Positions 8,258-16,827 of a stretch of 48,153 bases of DNA are shown here, one piece after another. The position numbers and the translations under genes are program-made. The notes beneath the pieces are model-generated. The model saw only the letters and a program-made list of their open reading frames with translations. It did not search any database and was not told where the DNA came from. Each line of letters starts with the position of its first letter. Position 1 is the stretch's first letter. The DNA is from Oligoflexia bacterium. Its GTDB lineage: Bacteria > Bdellovibrionota_B > Oligoflexia > Oligoflexales > JAGOVF01. The stretch spans positions 1 through 48,153 of the forward strand of contig JAUILP010000021.1 of assembly GCA_030432875.1 (NCBI GenBank), written 5' to 3'.

Positions 8258-9066
8258 TTTGCTAACTCCTTTACCGTGGAGTAATCAATATCAGACGTAT
8301 CTAACCTCGTTAATAGCTGATTTACAGCAATTGGGATACAACCTCGGGCTTTGCTACTATCCATCCCAATTTTATTCATATTTTCTTGGTATTCAACTGA
8401 CAAACGATACACTTCCTTAAAGGTATTATAGTCGACCCAAAAAACATTGTTGAAAAATGACTGATGTTCTGCCTTCTCTGCATGATCGACTGAATTATTA
8501 TATATCACAGAAGACAATCTAAGATTGAGTTCAAGACAACGATGTTGACGTGACACTGAAATATTTCCGCCAGAATTAATTTCCAATAACCCTTCATCTA
8601 TGAGCTTTTCGCAGGTCCGAAATCCCTGATTTCCGAGTTCACCTTTAACATAATCAAGACTAAACTGCTCTGACAGCGCTAAGGTCCATATTTTGAACCC
8701 CAAACCGTCTTTAAGAGCTTCCGCAAAGCGGTTTAAATCAGGAAAATCGGAGTCATTCTTCCTCTCCACTTGGTCATATTCTCCTTTGGGTAGCAGTCTC
8801 CCTAAAATATCAGGGTAATGCTTAGCCAAGATATCATGCATGGCTTGGCGACTATTACAGACTTCCTGAAGCATAAGAGAAACTGCTTCAAAGCTGAGTT
8901 TGCACTCACCACTCAGCATCCGGCGTACAGTCGAGTCTGTATAATTTAACCTTCGTGCTAACACTGCTAAATTTCGTGTTTGCGGACTTGCTACAATCCA
9001 AGCATCCACTCTTGCTTGCAATTCTTGCAGCAAAGTCCCGCTACTAGAATCCGTTTTATTACCCAT
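8254..9066 (-). CDS. HTH DNA-binding regulator (270 aa)
   Basis: Residues about 30-70 (LAVLARRLNYTDSTVRRMLS followed by ECKLSFEAVSLML) form a Cro/C1-type helix-turn-helix. A second, winged-helix-like segment is suggested around FRTCEKLIDEGLLEINSGG. The layout recalls the TIGR02147/DUF4423-type regulators common in Bdellovibrionota and Fibrobacteres, but I do not claim membership. AAGGAAC precedes the ATG. The gene lies between the two paralogous secreted-protein loci and is coupled to the 170-aa secreted protein. Two GAACATG motifs lie upstream and an ACATGT core also sits at both paralogue promoters, so it may regulate itself and them. Confidence 0.7.
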   Translation of the reverse strand: MGNKTDSSSGTLLQELQARVDAWIVASPQTRNLAVLARRLNYTDSTVRRMLSGECKLSFEAVSLMLQEVCNSRQAMHDILAKHYPDILGRLLPKGEYDQVERKNDSDFPDLNRFAEALKDGLGFKIWTLALSEQFSLDYVKGELGNQGFRTCEKLIDEGLLEINSGGNISVSRQHRCLELNLRLSSVIYNNSVDHAEKAEHQSFFNNVFWVDYNTFKEVYRLSVEYQENMNKIGMDSSKARGCIPIAVNQLLTRLDTSDIDYSTVKELAK

Positions 9067-9069
9067 TAA

Positions 9070-9105
9070 AGCATGTTCCTTCTTAGAGCTATTTAAACAT
9101 GTTCG
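9070..9105 (-). promoter_or_regulatory. Candidate operator half-sites upstream of HTH regulator
   Basis: AAGCATGTTC (9070-9079) and AAACATGTTC (9096-9105) are near-identical direct repeats 26 bp apart, just before the regulator's ATG. Their ACATGT-like core also occurs at the -10 elements of both paralogue promoters. The spacing over about 2.5 helical turns fits tandem repressor sites. Confidence 0.35.
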
Positions 9106-9379
9106 TACTTAGACACCTAGAAGGTAACAACAATCTGTAATGAGGTCAACCCATAATAGTACTCGTAAAAACCAGTCCTTCGCACCCTCTATCTCTCTAA
9201 AATCATCGAGTAATTTAGATAATGATCACATTTGTCATATGACTAAAACCTTAAGAGAAATAGCAATAAACAACTGATTTTATAACTTAATTTAACCATA
9301 ACATTCACCCTGGTCAATAATCGCCACACCATGCCCCGAACCCCTTTGCCGACTTATGTTTTGGAGCTTCTGGTTAATG

Positions 9380-9421
9380 TTAAGCCATGACTACCGTGAT
9401 TATCAACGCCACCAAGATATA
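9380..9421 (-). pseudogene. Remnant of a second copy of the 173-aa membrane protein gene
   Basis: On the minus strand this reads YILVALIITVVMA then stop, matching YVLVALMITVVM from the transmembrane helix encoded at 3093-3614. Over 36 aligned bases about seven differ, all transitions and mostly at third codon positions. Start codon, N-terminal residues and everything after the helix are gone. It lies 17 bp beyond the stop of the paralogue of the cluster's first gene, so the duplication once included the third gene and the second was lost. The rest of the gap 9067-9437 shows no gene. Confidence 0.7.
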
Positions 9422-9437
9422 AAAAATTAAAGGACGA

Positions 9438-11441
9438 CTATAAACTATACGGCTTTAATTGCGGCACACTCTCTATCGGAGCATCAAATTTATCAACGCC
9501 TTCTATAGATGAGACCCCTAACCCCTGCTCGATAAAGTTGTCTTGCTGCCGCATTAACTGGTCAACTTTTTGCTCATCAAGGTTACATGGTGTTCTAGAT
9601 TTTATGCTTTCCCGATTACTAAGACAGACTTTATTAGAAGCTGTGATCACCAGTTTCAGAAAAGTATCTGCTGTGAACGAATATTCTTCCCCCCCCTCAA
9701 ATGTTCTCTCGAAATTGAGGTTCTTAAAATAGTACTGAGGCACGCTTTCTGAATAGTAAGTCTCTACCCAGCGCCAATATTCATTACACTGGTTCTCTGT
9801 TTCACTCCAGCATTTATGCCGAATAGTCATGGCGCCAAACATCCCGCCTCGCGATTCATAGCGACATTTTTGGACAATTTCATGATAACAAAGCCCAAAA
9901 TGCTCAAATTTCTCTTTGGTACGCATCACTTCTGGAAGCGGCATCACCATAAATATATCCAGATCCTTCATAGCGGCATCCATATAGGCGTCTTTAAGTG
10001 ATTTTGCCGCCTCAAATTTTTTGCCATATTTACTCATAAATTCTCTCGTCTTTAGAGTAATTTGCCCCTGCAACCTATTAATGGTCTTCACTGTTTCTGA
10101 AGAGTATTGATTTGGCACTCCTAGCGCCATGAATAAAGCAGGATCGCCAATATTTAATGTTCCATTACCATCAGTTAGAGAATAGTGAGAATCATTTTCC
10201 AATGCGACAAAGAGCTCACAAGTAGCAAATTTATCACCCGTGCGATCATCAAATAGAATACCACTATCATCTAAAATCACTCCATCTGCATCTTTGCCAA
10301 TTTTTAAAGCCATATGAGCGACCACGGAAGCCTTGAAATTACACTCAAGCTTTCCGTCCAAGGACACAGGAATTCTTTTAACTTGCTGAAATTTTCCAGG
10401 CAATTGATAAGTGAAATTTATGTTTTTTAGTTGTTCATCGATGTTAAGTGAAGGATCAAGCCCCCAACCCAGAGCTGTAAAATAGGGGAGTTCAAGGGTC
10501 ATCGTAGCACCAACCTCAGGAAGAGTAAACTTTAGTCCTCTAATGACTTCCTTATCTACCTTTGCTTTTGCCAAAAGATTGATTTGTAAAAGTCTTTTTA
10601 CGTACGATTCGTTATAGCCTTCGGTAGAGAGACTTAAAAAATCTACCTCAGCGGGAACAAGCTCCCATTCGCCCTCTGTGTGATGAGTCATCATCAAATT
10701 TAATTCCGTAAAAACCAAAGCAGCACGACTTAAAAGATCGGCATCTTCCTGAGCAAAACCGCGACCAATAGGTACTTGGAGCTGAACAGCTGAGCGACTC
10801 AGGAGTTGATTTATCAGCAGTGCCAAATTGGTGACATTTCCGTCATCCACATCAATAGGAGCTCCGACGAGGCTACTTGCTTTAAATATTTGGAGCATAA
10901 AATCGCTCAATAGTTTTGGAGGCAAGCTTTGCATAATATCCCTAAAATATTTTTGGCTACCTGCCATAGTACCGCCCGAATCTTCGTCTTCGGCAATAGA
11001 CTTTAAATAACGAGCAAGAAACTCATAGTCATGAGAGCTTGCGTAATTTTCATATGTTTTCAAAGATTCAAAGACAAGACTTGCTGCCGCTATGATATTT
11101 CCTTGAGGAGACAGTGAAAAAGCATTGTTTTTTTTGGGCATGTTAACCGGTGCATCATACAAAAAGGAATTTTTGTCTAAACTCGGATAACCTTTTATAT
11201 CTATTAAGCGGCTTCGATCATCATCGCTGAGCCCTAACCAAAAATCTTTAAAACCCGTTTCATTTTGAAGAAACGAATATAGTGAATATTGTCCCCTAGC
11301 ATAATCTACCGTCATCACCCCCTTAACAACTCCACCCATTATAGGGCGTGAAAGCATATATGAAACGACTATTCCCGCTAAAATCAGCTTTCGTTTCAGG
11401 ATAAAACAGCTAAAAACATCAAATATTTTAAAATCCCACAT
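9438..11441 (-). CDS. Large secreted protein, paralogue of the cluster lead gene (667 aa)
   Basis: The ATG at 11441 is chosen because it is preceded by AGAAGGGATC and gives MWDFKIF, matching MWKFKLF of the paralogue; a further upstream in-frame start has no such support. Shared blocks include GQYSLYSFLQNE, DIKGYPSLD, SLVGAP, LLSRSAVQLQ, IGRGF, the Cys-rich RHKCW...YWRWVETYY region and GLGVSS near the end. A signal-type N-terminus is present. Here the gene stands alone: the second operon gene is absent and the third survives only as a fragment. Function is unknown; a variant with altered specificity, or a duplicate maintained for dosage, are both possible. Confidence 0.75.
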   Translation of the reverse strand: MWDFKIFDVFSCFILKRKLILAGIVVSYMLSRPIMGGVVKGVMTVDYARGQYSLYSFLQNETGFKDFWLGLSDDDRSRLIDIKGYPSLDKNSFLYDAPVNMPKKNNAFSLSPQGNIIAAASLVFESLKTYENYASSHDYEFLARYLKSIAEDEDSGGTMAGSQKYFRDIMQSLPPKLLSDFMLQIFKASSLVGAPIDVDDGNVTNLALLINQLLSRSAVQLQVPIGRGFAQEDADLLSRAALVFTELNLMMTHHTEGEWELVPAEVDFLSLSTEGYNESYVKRLLQINLLAKAKVDKEVIRGLKFTLPEVGATMTLELPYFTALGWGLDPSLNIDEQLKNINFTYQLPGKFQQVKRIPVSLDGKLECNFKASVVAHMALKIGKDADGVILDDSGILFDDRTGDKFATCELFVALENDSHYSLTDGNGTLNIGDPALFMALGVPNQYSSETVKTINRLQGQITLKTREFMSKYGKKFEAAKSLKDAYMDAAMKDLDIFMVMPLPEVMRTKEKFEHFGLCYHEIVQKCRYESRGGMFGAMTIRHKCWSETENQCNEYWRWVETYYSESVPQYYFKNLNFERTFEGGEEYSFTADTFLKLVITASNKVCLSNRESIKSRTPCNLDEQKVDQLMRQQDNFIEQGLGVSSIEGVDKFDAPIESVPQLKPYSL

Positions 11442-11719
11442 ATTTTTGATCCCTTCTGAGCAACTTAATAGATGGCCAAAGTGCACGCGCCCTAATTTTA
11501 AATTGCGCTATGAATTCGCTTGACATATAAGGGAAAAGCTAGCACTTAGCATTCTCGCCCGATAAATTAACAATGTTGTTGCTGCAACATCGTTATAGGG
11601 CGAGCCCCTTATTTTTTCCGTGTGACATACTGAGAATATCACCCCCTCTTCCTTGTGTTTTTTTGCCCTCCCTCCTCCAATCTATTCGAGTTTAGCGTGG
11701 GTAAAATGCCAGCTGCTAG
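11442..11719 (-). promoter_or_regulatory. Structured 5' leader with conserved stem-loop, copy 2
   Basis: This is the counterpart of the leader at 7199-7487. Outer arms CTCGCCC (11554-11560) and GGGCGAG (11598-11604) are identical. The inner arms 11567-11578 and 11585-11596 differ from copy 1 by changes that keep pairing on the transcribed strand: one G-C becomes G-U and one A-C mismatch becomes A-U. The block AAGCTAGCACTTAGCATT beside the hairpin is also unchanged. Retention after sequence drift elsewhere supports a functional RNA element. Confidence 0.55.
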
Positions 11720-11725
11720 TGTACA

Positions 11726-11754
11726 TGTATATAAAACCCTAAACCGTTAGTCAA
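11726..11754 (-). promoter_or_regulatory. Sigma70-type promoter for the paralogue
   Basis: Minus strand: -35 TTGACT (11754-11749), 17-bp spacer, -10 TATACA (11731-11726), as at 7494-7522. ACATGT (11723-11728) overlaps the -10 here too. Confidence 0.65.
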
Positions 11755-11908
11755 TCGGCATAGAGATCTCAAATGCAATCAAGTTTGCACGATGAAAATC
11801 CATCTTTGCATCTCGCAAATTTAAAGACATTTTGCTGGCATAATTAGCTTGACAGATAAGCTGGGAGAGGCTGAGGAAGACGAAAAATAATATATTTTTG
11901 CACCGTAA
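11747..11908 (-). pseudogene. Possible remnant or small ORF upstream of promoter, copy 2
   Basis: The frame reads a hydrophobic stretch (NILFFVFLSLSQLICQA), then ANYASKMSLNLRDAKMDFHR and on to a stop inside the -35 region, mirroring 7515-7670. The ICQA and DFHRANL blocks are shared. No convincing start codon or ribosome-binding site is seen. The DFHRANL bases are identical even at third positions, which argues for a DNA-level constraint as much as a protein-level one. Confidence 0.25.
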
Positions 11909-12083
11909 ATATAACCTCAACTTACCACCAAATTTTGGAAACAAATAATTCAACTTGGCAACATATTGCAAATAAATTTTTAGGTGTAATAAATGAAAGA
12001 AAGGTACGAGTATCTACATTGCCGCTAGTTTGAGTAAAAAAGCTTGAAGAGATCCCGTTAAGACGCTAAACGCCCTATCATCT

Positions 12084-12122
<39 letters not shown>

Positions 12123-12328
12123 GATAATATACGTTAGCTTCTCATGTTTTATAGAGGCAATTAGGGGTTTTATCACCTTGCAAATAATAATTGATCTTCT
12201 GATAGTCAGACACCGCCTATAATCTTGACGCAGCCAAATTTAGCTGGTACTTAGAAACGAAAAAAATGGCCTTTAACCTTCCTCCTATTTTCAGACACAG
12301 ATAATACGAATGGGTAGAGTAAAAACTG

Positions 12329-12466
12329 TTATATAGGTAAAATGTGCCCTTTAGCAGGACGGAGTGTATCAATGTCGGCTGGCTCATCTTTGACGAACAT
12401 CAGCGTATCGAGGCGCGTGATAATCCAAGCCTCATTTGCTGCGAACATTTCGGGGTTCAGCTTCAT
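12329..12466 (-). CDS. Small or truncated ORF (45 aa), unknown
   Basis: It starts ATG after GAGGGAATTAG and reads MKLNPEMFAANEAWIITRLD, continues to RPAKGHILPI and stops. Its composition is more GC-rich and protein-like than the surrounding non-coding DNA. It looks like the N-terminus of a longer protein that has been cut off, possibly horizontally acquired. No family is recognised with confidence, and translation is unproven. Confidence 0.35.
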   Translation of the reverse strand: MKLNPEMFAANEAWIITRLDTLMFVKDEPADIDTLRPAKGHILPI

Positions 12467-12878
12467 CTAATTCCCTCTATTGCCAGTAATTCGGAATTTA
12501 AGAACGTGGGCTCCAGCTGATAATGCTTCTGAGCCAAGTCTTCATGAATTTATTTAAGCGAAATTTGAGATAAATGCAAAAGTTTCTAGGCTCAGTCTTT
12601 TTGCTGCTTTAACCAATTATGAAATGGATTTAGGCGGACTTTGTAACTCAAAAGCCTGCAAATAGGGCACATGAATCAAACTAAGAAAAGATAACTCGCT
12701 AGATATCTCTTTATAAATCCCTGGTATGACATAGATTATTTATCTCAATATTTATCTTATTGGGCCACAGATGAAAATAAACTTGATTTATTGGGACAAT
12801 TATTTAAATAAAAGTGGTAAAAAGCAGTTAATCACGTTAAAACAGAGAGTTATATCCATCCATATTTATAGAGAAATT
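12467..12878. other. Gene-free stretch upstream of tRNA-Cys
   Basis: AT-rich sequence with stop codons in all frames. I see no gene, no clear hairpin and no insertion-sequence ends. It may be decayed mobile DNA next to the tRNA, but nothing shows this directly. Confidence 0.5.
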
Positions 12879-12955
12879 TGGAGGCGCGATCCGGATTCGA
12901 ACCGGAGATAAACGGATTTGCAATCCGCCCCATTAGGCCACTCTGGCATCGCGCC
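12879..12955 (-). tRNA. tRNA-Cys (GCA), with encoded CCA
   Basis: On the minus strand the acceptor arms GGCGCGA and TCGCGCC pair, the T arm holds GGTTCGAATCC, and the anticodon loop TTGCAAA gives GCA (bases 12919-12921). The discriminator base is U, as needed for Cys-tRNA synthetase, and CCA is encoded at 12881-12879. No att-like repeat of the 3' end is evident nearby. Confidence 0.95.
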
Positions 12956-13025
12956 TTAAAGGCTGGCAAAAAGGTATTTAAGTATAATATAGAAGTCCAC
13001 AAATCGACGCAACAATATGTTTTAT

Positions 13026-13757
13026 TTAATATTGCCCGAGGTAGGCTCCGCGCACATGCGGGTCATTTTTGAGGGCTTCACTCTCCCCTTCCAAAACAAT
13101 CTCTCCATGCGCGAGTACATAAGCTCGATCAGCGACATTAAGCGCTTGATGAGCATTTTGCTCCACAAGAAAAATCGTCGTGCCTTCCTGGCGAATTTTT
13201 TTAATGATGTCAAAAATTTGCTGCACAATAATCGGCGCTAAGCCTAAACTGGGTTCATCTAAAAGGAGGAGTTGCGGTTTTGCCATAAGAGCTCTCCCAA
13301 TGGCGAGCATTTGTTGCTCTCCTCCAGATAAAGTTCCCGCTCGCTGTCTGCGGCGTGAGCCAAGAATGGGAAACAGATCATAGATATGATCAAGCTCGCT
13401 GTTTGACAAAGTTCCTACCCCACAAGCAACAGCCCCGATCCTAAGGTTTTCTTCCACAGACATCTTAGGAAATATGCGCCTACCCTCTGGTACTAAAGCG
13501 ATACCCAAGGAGCCAATCTTATAAGTGGGAAGAGTTCCAATATCAGATTCATTAAAAATAATCTCACCGGACGCTGCTCTTGGCGTGCCAAAAATCGTCA
13601 TCAGTAAAGTTGTCTTACCAGCACCATTACTGCCTATAAGGGTGACGATTTCACCTTTATCAATGTGGAGATTTACGCTTTTTAAAACATTTACCATCCC
13701 GTAGCCACTGCATATTTGTGACAGGGTTAGCATACGTTTTGTTGTGGGCTTATTCAT
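13026..13757 (-). CDS. livF: Branched-chain amino-acid ABC importer, ATP-binding protein LivF
   Basis: This is one of the two cytoplasmic ATPases that drive uptake of Leu, Ile and Val. Walker A is GSNGAGKTT (about 43-51), the signature motif is LSGGEQQML (about 143), and Walker B is LLLLDEPSLGL followed by the EQN switch region (LVEQNAH). The length of 243 aa is near the usual 235-240 for LivF. The ATG overlaps the livG stop by 4 bp (ATGA), and GGAGAAC precedes it. It is the last gene of the livKHMGF operon, and no terminator hairpin stands out after it. Substrate specificity within the family cannot be read from the ATPase. Confidence 0.95.
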   Translation of the reverse strand: MNKPTTKRMLTLSQICSGYGMVNVLKSVNLHIDKGEIVTLIGSNGAGKTTLLMTIFGTPRAASGEIIFNESDIGTLPTYKIGSLGIALVPEGRRIFPKMSVEENLRIGAVACGVGTLSNSELDHIYDLFPILGSRRRQRAGTLSGGEQQMLAIGRALMAKPQLLLLDEPSLGLAPIIVQQIFDIIKKIRQEGTTIFLVEQNAHQALNVADRAYVLAHGEIVLEGESEALKNDPHVRGAYLGQY

Positions 13758-14632
13758 ACGTTCTCCGTGCCGAGGTAAGCACTAATGACTTTAGGATTAT
13801 TCTTAATTTCTTCTGGAGTTCCCTTGGCAATCACTTGCCCATAATTGAGTACGACAATTTGCTCACAGATATTCATAACAAGGGACATATCATGCTCAAT
13901 CAGAAGCACGGTCACTTTATCAATCTCTTTTAAAGATAAAATGAGAGAACTAAGCTCTTCTGTCTCTGCAGGATTAAGACCTGCAGCAGGCTCATCCAAG
14001 CAGATTAGCCGCGGATTAACGCACATAGTTCTTGCAATTTCTAACTTTCGTTGCAGTCCATAAGGCAAATCACCTGCCCGCTCATTGGCAAGACTAAGCA
14101 GGCCCACGCGTTCAAGCCAGTATTTTGCTTTGCTCAGCTGTTTCTTTTCATTTTGCTGGTATATTTTTGGGAAAAAAAGTCCCTTTATGAGGGTCCCCCG
14201 AAAATCTCTATGCATGGCAATCAGCAAATTTTCGGTGACACTAAGCTCCTTAAAAAGGCGAATATTTTGGAACGTTCTCCCAATGCCCGCACGGGTTACC
14301 AGATGCGTGCCTCCGAAAAATTTATTAGGTAAATATTTAAAATATGTGCTTAGTTGATCACGGTTCCAGCTAAAAGGAAGTGATCCAAACAGAGCAGCCA
14401 AATTAAGAGAATGGCCCTGCGAATTTTTAAAATTTATGCTTCCACCACTAGGACGGTAAAAACCTGTTAGACAGTTAAATACTGTAGTCTTACCCGCGCC
14501 ATTTGGACCGATAAGAGCACTAATAGAGCCTTCCAAAATAGAAAAATCTACGCCGTCCAAGGCACGAATTCCCCCAAAAGAAACCTGCAAATTCGTGACA
14601 GATAATATTTTTTCTTCTCTTTTTTGTGCCAT
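13754..14632 (-). CDS. livG: Branched-chain amino-acid ABC importer, ATP-binding protein LivG
   Basis: This is the second ATPase of the importer. Walker A is GPNGAGKTT, the LivG-specific GRTFQNIRLF follows the Q loop, and Walker B is LICLDEPAAGLNP with LLIEHDMSLV. I start at the ATG at 14632 (MAQKREEK), 19 bp past the livM stop and behind GGAGAAA. A longer frame into livM exists but would add 25 unusual residues. Relative to typical LivG (about 255 aa) it has an insertion between Walker A and the Q loop (around LAALFGSLPFSWNRDQLSTY), which may be a lineage-specific loop. Confidence 0.93.
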   Translation of the reverse strand: MAQKREEKILSVTNLQVSFGGIRALDGVDFSILEGSISALIGPNGAGKTTVFNCLTGFYRPSGGSINFKNSQGHSLNLAALFGSLPFSWNRDQLSTYFKYLPNKFFGGTHLVTRAGIGRTFQNIRLFKELSVTENLLIAMHRDFRGTLIKGLFFPKIYQQNEKKQLSKAKYWLERVGLLSLANERAGDLPYGLQRKLEIARTMCVNPRLICLDEPAAGLNPAETEELSSLILSLKEIDKVTVLLIEHDMSLVMNICEQIVVLNYGQVIAKGTPEEIKNNPKVISAYLGTENV

Positions 14633-14651
14633 TTTTGCGCACTTTTCTCCA

Positions 14652-15911
14652 TTATTCAAAGGTGTACTGTGAATATTTTTGCCGCACAAGTCCCTGAGGT
14701 TTGGCAATCATCATAATAACCATGAGCAAACCAAAGAGGAGAACACGGTACTCAGAAAAATCACGAAGTAGCTCAGGCAAAGCCGTCATAACAACAGCAG
14801 CAATGATCACACCTACTGTGGACCCTAAACCGCCGAGCACTACTATAGCGAGTATTAATGCCGATTCAAAAAAAGTAAAAGACGTTGGATTTATAAAGCG
14901 TTGCTGCGCACCGAAAAAAACACCTGCTACCCCAGCAATAGAAGCCCCACTTGCAAAAGCCATAAGCTTTGTTCCCACATGATTTATCCCAAGCGAACGG
15001 CAGGCAATTTCATCTTCACGGAGAGCAAGTAAGGAGCGCCCAATGGCTATTTTGGGCAGACGCCATGAAATATAGGCGACTAAACAAGTAAACGCCAAAA
15101 TCACGAGGTAAAGTAATTGAAATCTGGTTGCACTGCTATATTCCAGAGAAAATAATTCATGAAAAAGCGGCCCCCCATACTTAGACCTACGCGTAAATTC
15201 AATGCCAAAAAAGGTTAGTGGCGGAATGCGCATACCATTGGGACCGCCAGTAAGTTCAGTCCAGTTATTAAGAATCAGGCGAATAATCTCACCAAAACCC
15301 AATGTGACAATAGCTAAATAATCACCATGCATACGCAAAACAGGGAAACCCAGAAGAATCCCAAAGCCAGCGGCGACAAGCGCAGCCAGCGGAAGAACAG
15401 ACCAAAACCCCAGGCCCGTATAGCTGGAAAGGATACCAAACGTATAAGCTCCCACGGCATAAAATCCGACAAAGCCAAGATCCAGCAAACCAGCATACCC
15501 AACAACGATGTTTAAGCCGAGAGCGAGGAGAATATAAATAAGACACAGTATCCCAACATTGAGCCAATAATTACTAAAAAGAAAAGGCACCATCAAGGTA
15601 AAGCAAATTGTGGCAATCAGAATGACAATGGCAAGAAGCGCAGTCTTTTCTTTTTTTTCAACCCTTTGTGCCCCAGACTTTTGCCATTGATTTTGGAGAA
15701 AAGGCTGAAGTCCATAAAGAAAAAATGTCCGTATAACGGCCATACTCAGGGCAGGCACAAGTGGCCGGTATGGCTTAATTTCAAGCTCAAACCCGTTAAG
15801 AACAAATCCCATTAGAGGATAAAAAATTGCGCAGGCAAGCAAAAAGGTTGCGAGGAAATCTTTTACACACTTTTTAAATGGTATATGGCTCACAAAACTA
15901 AACCTTTTCAA
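14652..15911 (-). CDS. livM: Branched-chain amino-acid ABC importer, permease LivM
   Basis: Inner-membrane permease of the importer. After a variable N-terminal part with two or three hydrophobic segments (about 1-110) comes the conserved LivM core: ALGLNIVVGYAGLLDLGFVG, LRMHGDYLAIVTLGFGEIIR, LTGGPNG, the cytoplasmic ALREDEIACRSLGI loop that contacts the ATPase, and ALILAIVVLGGLGS. The length of 419 aa is normal for the long form. It overlaps livH by 14 bp. The pairing of livM with livH, livG, livF and a binding protein makes the assignment firm. Confidence 0.93.
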   Translation of the reverse strand: MKRFSFVSHIPFKKCVKDFLATFLLACAIFYPLMGFVLNGFELEIKPYRPLVPALSMAVIRTFFLYGLQPFLQNQWQKSGAQRVEKKEKTALLAIVILIATICFTLMVPFLFSNYWLNVGILCLIYILLALGLNIVVGYAGLLDLGFVGFYAVGAYTFGILSSYTGLGFWSVLPLAALVAAGFGILLGFPVLRMHGDYLAIVTLGFGEIIRLILNNWTELTGGPNGMRIPPLTFFGIEFTRRSKYGGPLFHELFSLEYSSATRFQLLYLVILAFTCLVAYISWRLPKIAIGRSLLALREDEIACRSLGINHVGTKLMAFASGASIAGVAGVFFGAQQRFINPTSFTFFESALILAIVVLGGLGSTVGVIIAAVVMTALPELLRDFSEYRVLLFGLLMVIMMIAKPQGLVRQKYSQYTFE

Positions 15912-16827
15912 CTTCAGGATGACCTAAAAGCCCACTCGGCTTAATGATCAAGATAAGAACTAAGATGCCAAAGGCAAAAACATCTTTATAATCCGTATTG
16001 ACAAAGCCCGAGAAAAAAGACTCAGCAATACCGACTAGAAGCCCGCCAAGCATGGCCCCAGGTAGTGAGCCAATGCCACCAAGTACCGCAGCAGTAAAAG
16101 CTTTGATGCCAGTGACAAATCCGATGTAAAAATCAAAGGATCCATAATTCATGGTGACAAAAGTACCTGCAATTGCTGCAAAAACCGCACCAATAACAAA
16201 AACCAAACTTATAACTTTTTGGGTATTAATGCCGAGAATTTCTGCCATCACAGGATCTTGCTGAGTAGCGCGACAAGAGCGACCAAATTTTGTTTTGCCA
16301 ATAAGAGTGTTGAGACTAAGCATGCTTACCAAAGCGGCAACGAGTATCAACAATTGATGATAGGATATTTGCATAAACTGTTCTTCGCCACCAATACGCA
16401 AAACGCCTTCTAGTAAAGTAGGCATAGCCTGATTGCGGGCACCTTGTGCTAACTGAATAAAATTTTGTAGTATTAAAGAAACACCTATTGCCGAAATTAG
16501 AGGCGCTAAGCGAAATGAGTTTTTGAGAGGGCGGTATGCCACCCGTTCTATAAGCCACCCAAGAATAGCCGTAATGAGCATCGTAAAAAGCAAAGCTATC
16601 ATAATGGCCGCACCTACAGGGAGACCCCCAAAATAGGCTATCAGCGCTATCACTAAAGCCGTCACATAGGCTGAGACCATATAGATTTCGCCATGTGCGA
16701 AATTGATCATGCCAATGATGCCGTACACCATGGAATAACCAATAGCAATCAGGCCGTATGTCGCGCCGAGAACTAAACCATTGATGAGCTGCTGCCCAAT
16801 TATATAAAGATCAAAAGCGTTCATCAC
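15898..16827 (-). CDS. livH: Branched-chain amino-acid ABC importer, permease LivH
   Basis: The partner permease of LivM. It shows the family hallmarks GATYGLIAIGYSMVYGIIGM, INFAHGEIYM, the loop CRATQQDPVMAEILGIN and FTAAVLGGIGSLPGAMLGG. It is 309 aa with about eight transmembrane helices. Either a GTG at 16827 or the ATG at 16824 can start it; the ATG shares a base with the livK stop (TGATG), which favours translational coupling. Confidence 0.94.
   Translation of the reverse strand: MMNAFDLYIIGQQLINGLVLGATYGLIAIGYSMVYGIIGMINFAHGEIYMVSAYVTALVIALIAYFGGLPVGAAIMIALLFTMLITAILGWLIERVAYRPLKNSFRLAPLISAIGVSLILQNFIQLAQGARNQAMPTLLEGVLRIGGEEQFMQISYHQLLILVAALVSMLSLNTLIGKTKFGRSCRATQQDPVMAEILGINTQKVISLVFVIGAVFAAIAGTFVTMNYGSFDFYIGFVTGIKAFTAAVLGGIGSLPGAMLGGLLVGIAESFFSGFVNTDYKDVFAFGILVLILIIKPSGLLGHPEVEKV

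Noticed and set aside
12879..12955. tRNA-Cys as an integration site for a genomic island
   Set aside because: No integrase gene or direct repeat of the tRNA 3' end is seen in the window.
15314..15567. Alternate minus-strand frames inside livM
   Set aside because: They overlap the strong livM coding frame and have no homology features.
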